The translations under genes were made by a program, and so were the position numbers. DNA of 64,000 nucleotides from an alpha proteobacterium BAL199 (GTDB lineage: Bacteria > Pseudomonadota > Alphaproteobacteria > Thalassobaculales > Thalassobaculaceae), in NCBI GenBank assembly GCA_000171835.1, contig ABHC01000008.1, forward strand, positions 62,001 to 126,000, given 5' to 3'. The notes below the pieces were generated by a model, which was not told the DNA's origin, searched no databases, and worked only from the letters and a program-made list of their open reading frames with translations. Position 1 is the first letter of the stretch, and every line of letters begins with the position of its first letter. Below, piece by piece: positions 63,021 through 64,000 of the stretch.

Positions 63021-63347
63021 TCAGCGACGGGTGTCGGCGGAGTCCTCCTGCCGAGCCGCCAGAATCGCCTGGACCAGATCCTCGGGCACGCTCATCAGGG
63101 CCTGCTCATCGCTGTAGCGGATCGTGTCCCCCGCCAGCCGGCGTGCCTTGTCATAGGCTCGTAGATAGCGCCTGCAATGCGAACACAGCCGGGTATGCAG
63201 GTTGATCCGGTGCCGGTCGATCGGGCTGAGCGTTCCGTCCAGATAGTCGACCAGACCCGCCTCGAACTCCTCGCAGGTCATGGCACCGTGCAGGCCCCAA
63301 CTCATCCAGTGGCGGATCCGCTCCATCAGGCTGCGTTGCCGGCTCAT
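63021..63347 (-). CDS. Anti-sigma factor with zf-HC2-type zinc motif
   Basis: Anti-sigma factor-like protein, 108 residues. MTCEEFEAGLVDYLDGTLS with HTRLCSHCRRYLRAYDKARR gives the H-x3-C-x2-C zinc-finger anti-sigma arrangement (ZAS/zf-HC2). No transmembrane helix follows, so it is a soluble cytoplasmic type. It overlaps the sigma gene by four bases (ATGA), the usual coupling of such pairs. It should bind and hold the ECF sigma until a thiol or redox signal releases zinc; that is family knowledge, not seen here. Confidence 0.85.
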   Translation of the reverse strand: MSRQRSLMERIRHWMSWGLHGAMTCEEFEAGLVDYLDGTLSPIDRHRINLHTRLCSHCRRYLRAYDKARRLAGDTIRYSDEQALMSVPEDLVQAILAARQEDSADTRR

Positions 63348-63994
63348 GCCGAGATGTCTCCCGTCCACAGCGGTTCGATCAGGCGCTTCAGGGTCGAGCG
63401 GGCGCGGTGCAGGCGAACCTTCATCGCGCCTTCGGCAATTCCCAACGCGTCAGCGGCCTCTTTGGTGCTCCAACCTTCGAGGTCCCGAAGCACCAATGCC
63501 GTTCGGTACCCATCAGGCAACATGTCGATCTTGCCGCGCACGAAATCCCGTACCCGCCGACGCTCCAACTCGCTTTCGGGATCGCCGTCCGGCACATCGA
63601 CCGTATCGCGCCGCCAGCCGTCGGCGTCGAAGCTCGGCAGCAGATCGTCGATCGGCGTCTCAGCCAGACGTCGCTGTTTGCGCAGCCGCATCAGGGCCGC
63701 GTTGATGGTGATGCGGTGCAACCAAGCACCAATAGAAGAGCGCGGCTCGAAACTGCCGATCGCCCGGAATGCCGACAAGAAGGCTTCCTGTACGCAGTCG
63801 TGGGCTGCCGCCTCGTCGCGCACCAGACGCCGGGCGGCTGCCAGCAATCGTCCGCTTTCACGCCGCACCAGGATCTCGAATGCGCGCTCGTCGCCAGCCT
63901 TTAGGCGGGCGACCAACGCACCCTCCTCGGCTTCGACGTCATCCTGCTGTAGAGACCCCTCGGTCGGCCGCACGCCCGCCCCATCCGATTTCAT
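63344..63994 (-). CDS. ECF-family RNA polymerase sigma factor
   Basis: Extracytoplasmic-function sigma factor, 216 residues. Region 2 reads HDCVQEAFLSAFRAIGSFEPRS followed by IGAWLHRITINAALMRLRK, and region 4 has LPDGYRTALVLRDLEGWSTKEAADALGIAEGAMKVRLHRAR, the HTH that binds -35. An N-terminal acidic, poorly conserved arm of about 25 residues precedes it. Its start is 6 bases from the window end, so its promoter is not visible. Co-expressed with the anti-sigma gene downstream. Confidence 0.93.
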   Translation of the reverse strand: MKSDGAGVRPTEGSLQQDDVEAEEGALVARLKAGDERAFEILVRRESGRLLAAARRLVRDEAAAHDCVQEAFLSAFRAIGSFEPRSSIGAWLHRITINAALMRLRKQRRLAETPIDDLLPSFDADGWRRDTVDVPDGDPESELERRRVRDFVRGKIDMLPDGYRTALVLRDLEGWSTKEAADALGIAEGAMKVRLHRARSTLKRLIEPLWTGDISA

Positions 63995-64000
63995 TGGCGC

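Overview
The window is about 64 kb of high-GC chromosomal DNA, very densely coded, with short gaps and many ATGA, GTGA or TTGA stop/start overlaps. The gene content points to an alphaproteobacterium, most likely a free-living, heterotrophic Rhodospirillales-like organism. Supporting content is a TRAP transporter, a liv operon carrying a DUF6867-type gene, an Lrp-type regulator divergent from a long type-B PutA, a CbpA/CbpM pair, an alphaproteobacterial-style Fur, and many SDR, CoA-ligase and small-molecule catabolic genes. I saw no rRNA, tRNA, CRISPR array, insertion sequence or prophage. This assignment is inference from gene families, not a taxonomic test.

Layout. 1-3.3 kb: a TRAP operon (binding protein cut by the window edge, then DctQ and DctM), with a possible attenuator between binding protein and permeases. 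3.3-6 kb: methylglyoxal synthase, a cupin protein, CreA and a zinc metallopeptidase. 6-10.7 kb: a KDG-kinase-like gene divergent from a four-gene catabolic operon (RraA-type lyase, D-hydroxyacid dehydrogenase, HpcH/HpaI aldolase, Ldh-type dehydrogenase). 10.7-17 kb: YihY, a PEP-mutase-family lyase, an ATP-grasp/metallo-hydrolase pair, L32, a stand-alone PhnM and a lipoprotein amidase. 17-24 kb: an ion permease, ATC-hydrolase-like protein, GST, SDR, alpha/beta hydrolase, an uncharacterised membrane protein and MmgE/PrpD. 24-27 kb: a 24-residue membrane peptide, a membrane protein and CbpA/CbpM. 27-34 kb: dienelactone hydrolase, APH-like kinase, two SDRs, an MFS transporter and an acyl-CoA ligase. 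34-36.8 kb: a beta-propeller, a TPR/winged-helix regulator and a DUF899 protein around a repeat-bearing control region.

36.9-45 kb: an NADP-dependent reductase, GMC oxidoreductase, PutR/PutA and an Asp/Glu racemase-family protein. 45-50.6 kb: a complete branched-chain amino-acid-type ABC transporter (LivHMGF, DUF6867, binding protein) with a strong hairpin in the leader. 50.9-54.7 kb: the least explained region. It holds a small exported protein, two tandem paralogous exported proteins of unusual architecture, an Hpt protein and a convergent response regulator. 54.7-59.4 kb: Fur with a small partner, a cysteine-dioxygenase-type cupin, a PhnZ-like HD protein, an NHL propeller, and a PhyH dioxygenase divergent from its LysR regulator. 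59.5-64 kb: a frameshifted trehalose-phosphatase, a ParB-like small protein, a second MFS paralogue, a YjbR-type protein and an ECF sigma/anti-sigma pair.

The most promising undescribed item is the 51.3-53.7 kb tandem pair. Each protein has a signal peptide, a new domain with a VPLPxG motif and a C-x19-C pair, a SHOCT-like segment and a DUF2061-like two-helix C-terminus. Also notable are the DUF899 control region, the micro-membrane-peptide gene with a possible EcfG-type promoter, the solitary PhnM with a distant PhnZ-like gene, and the otsB frameshift.
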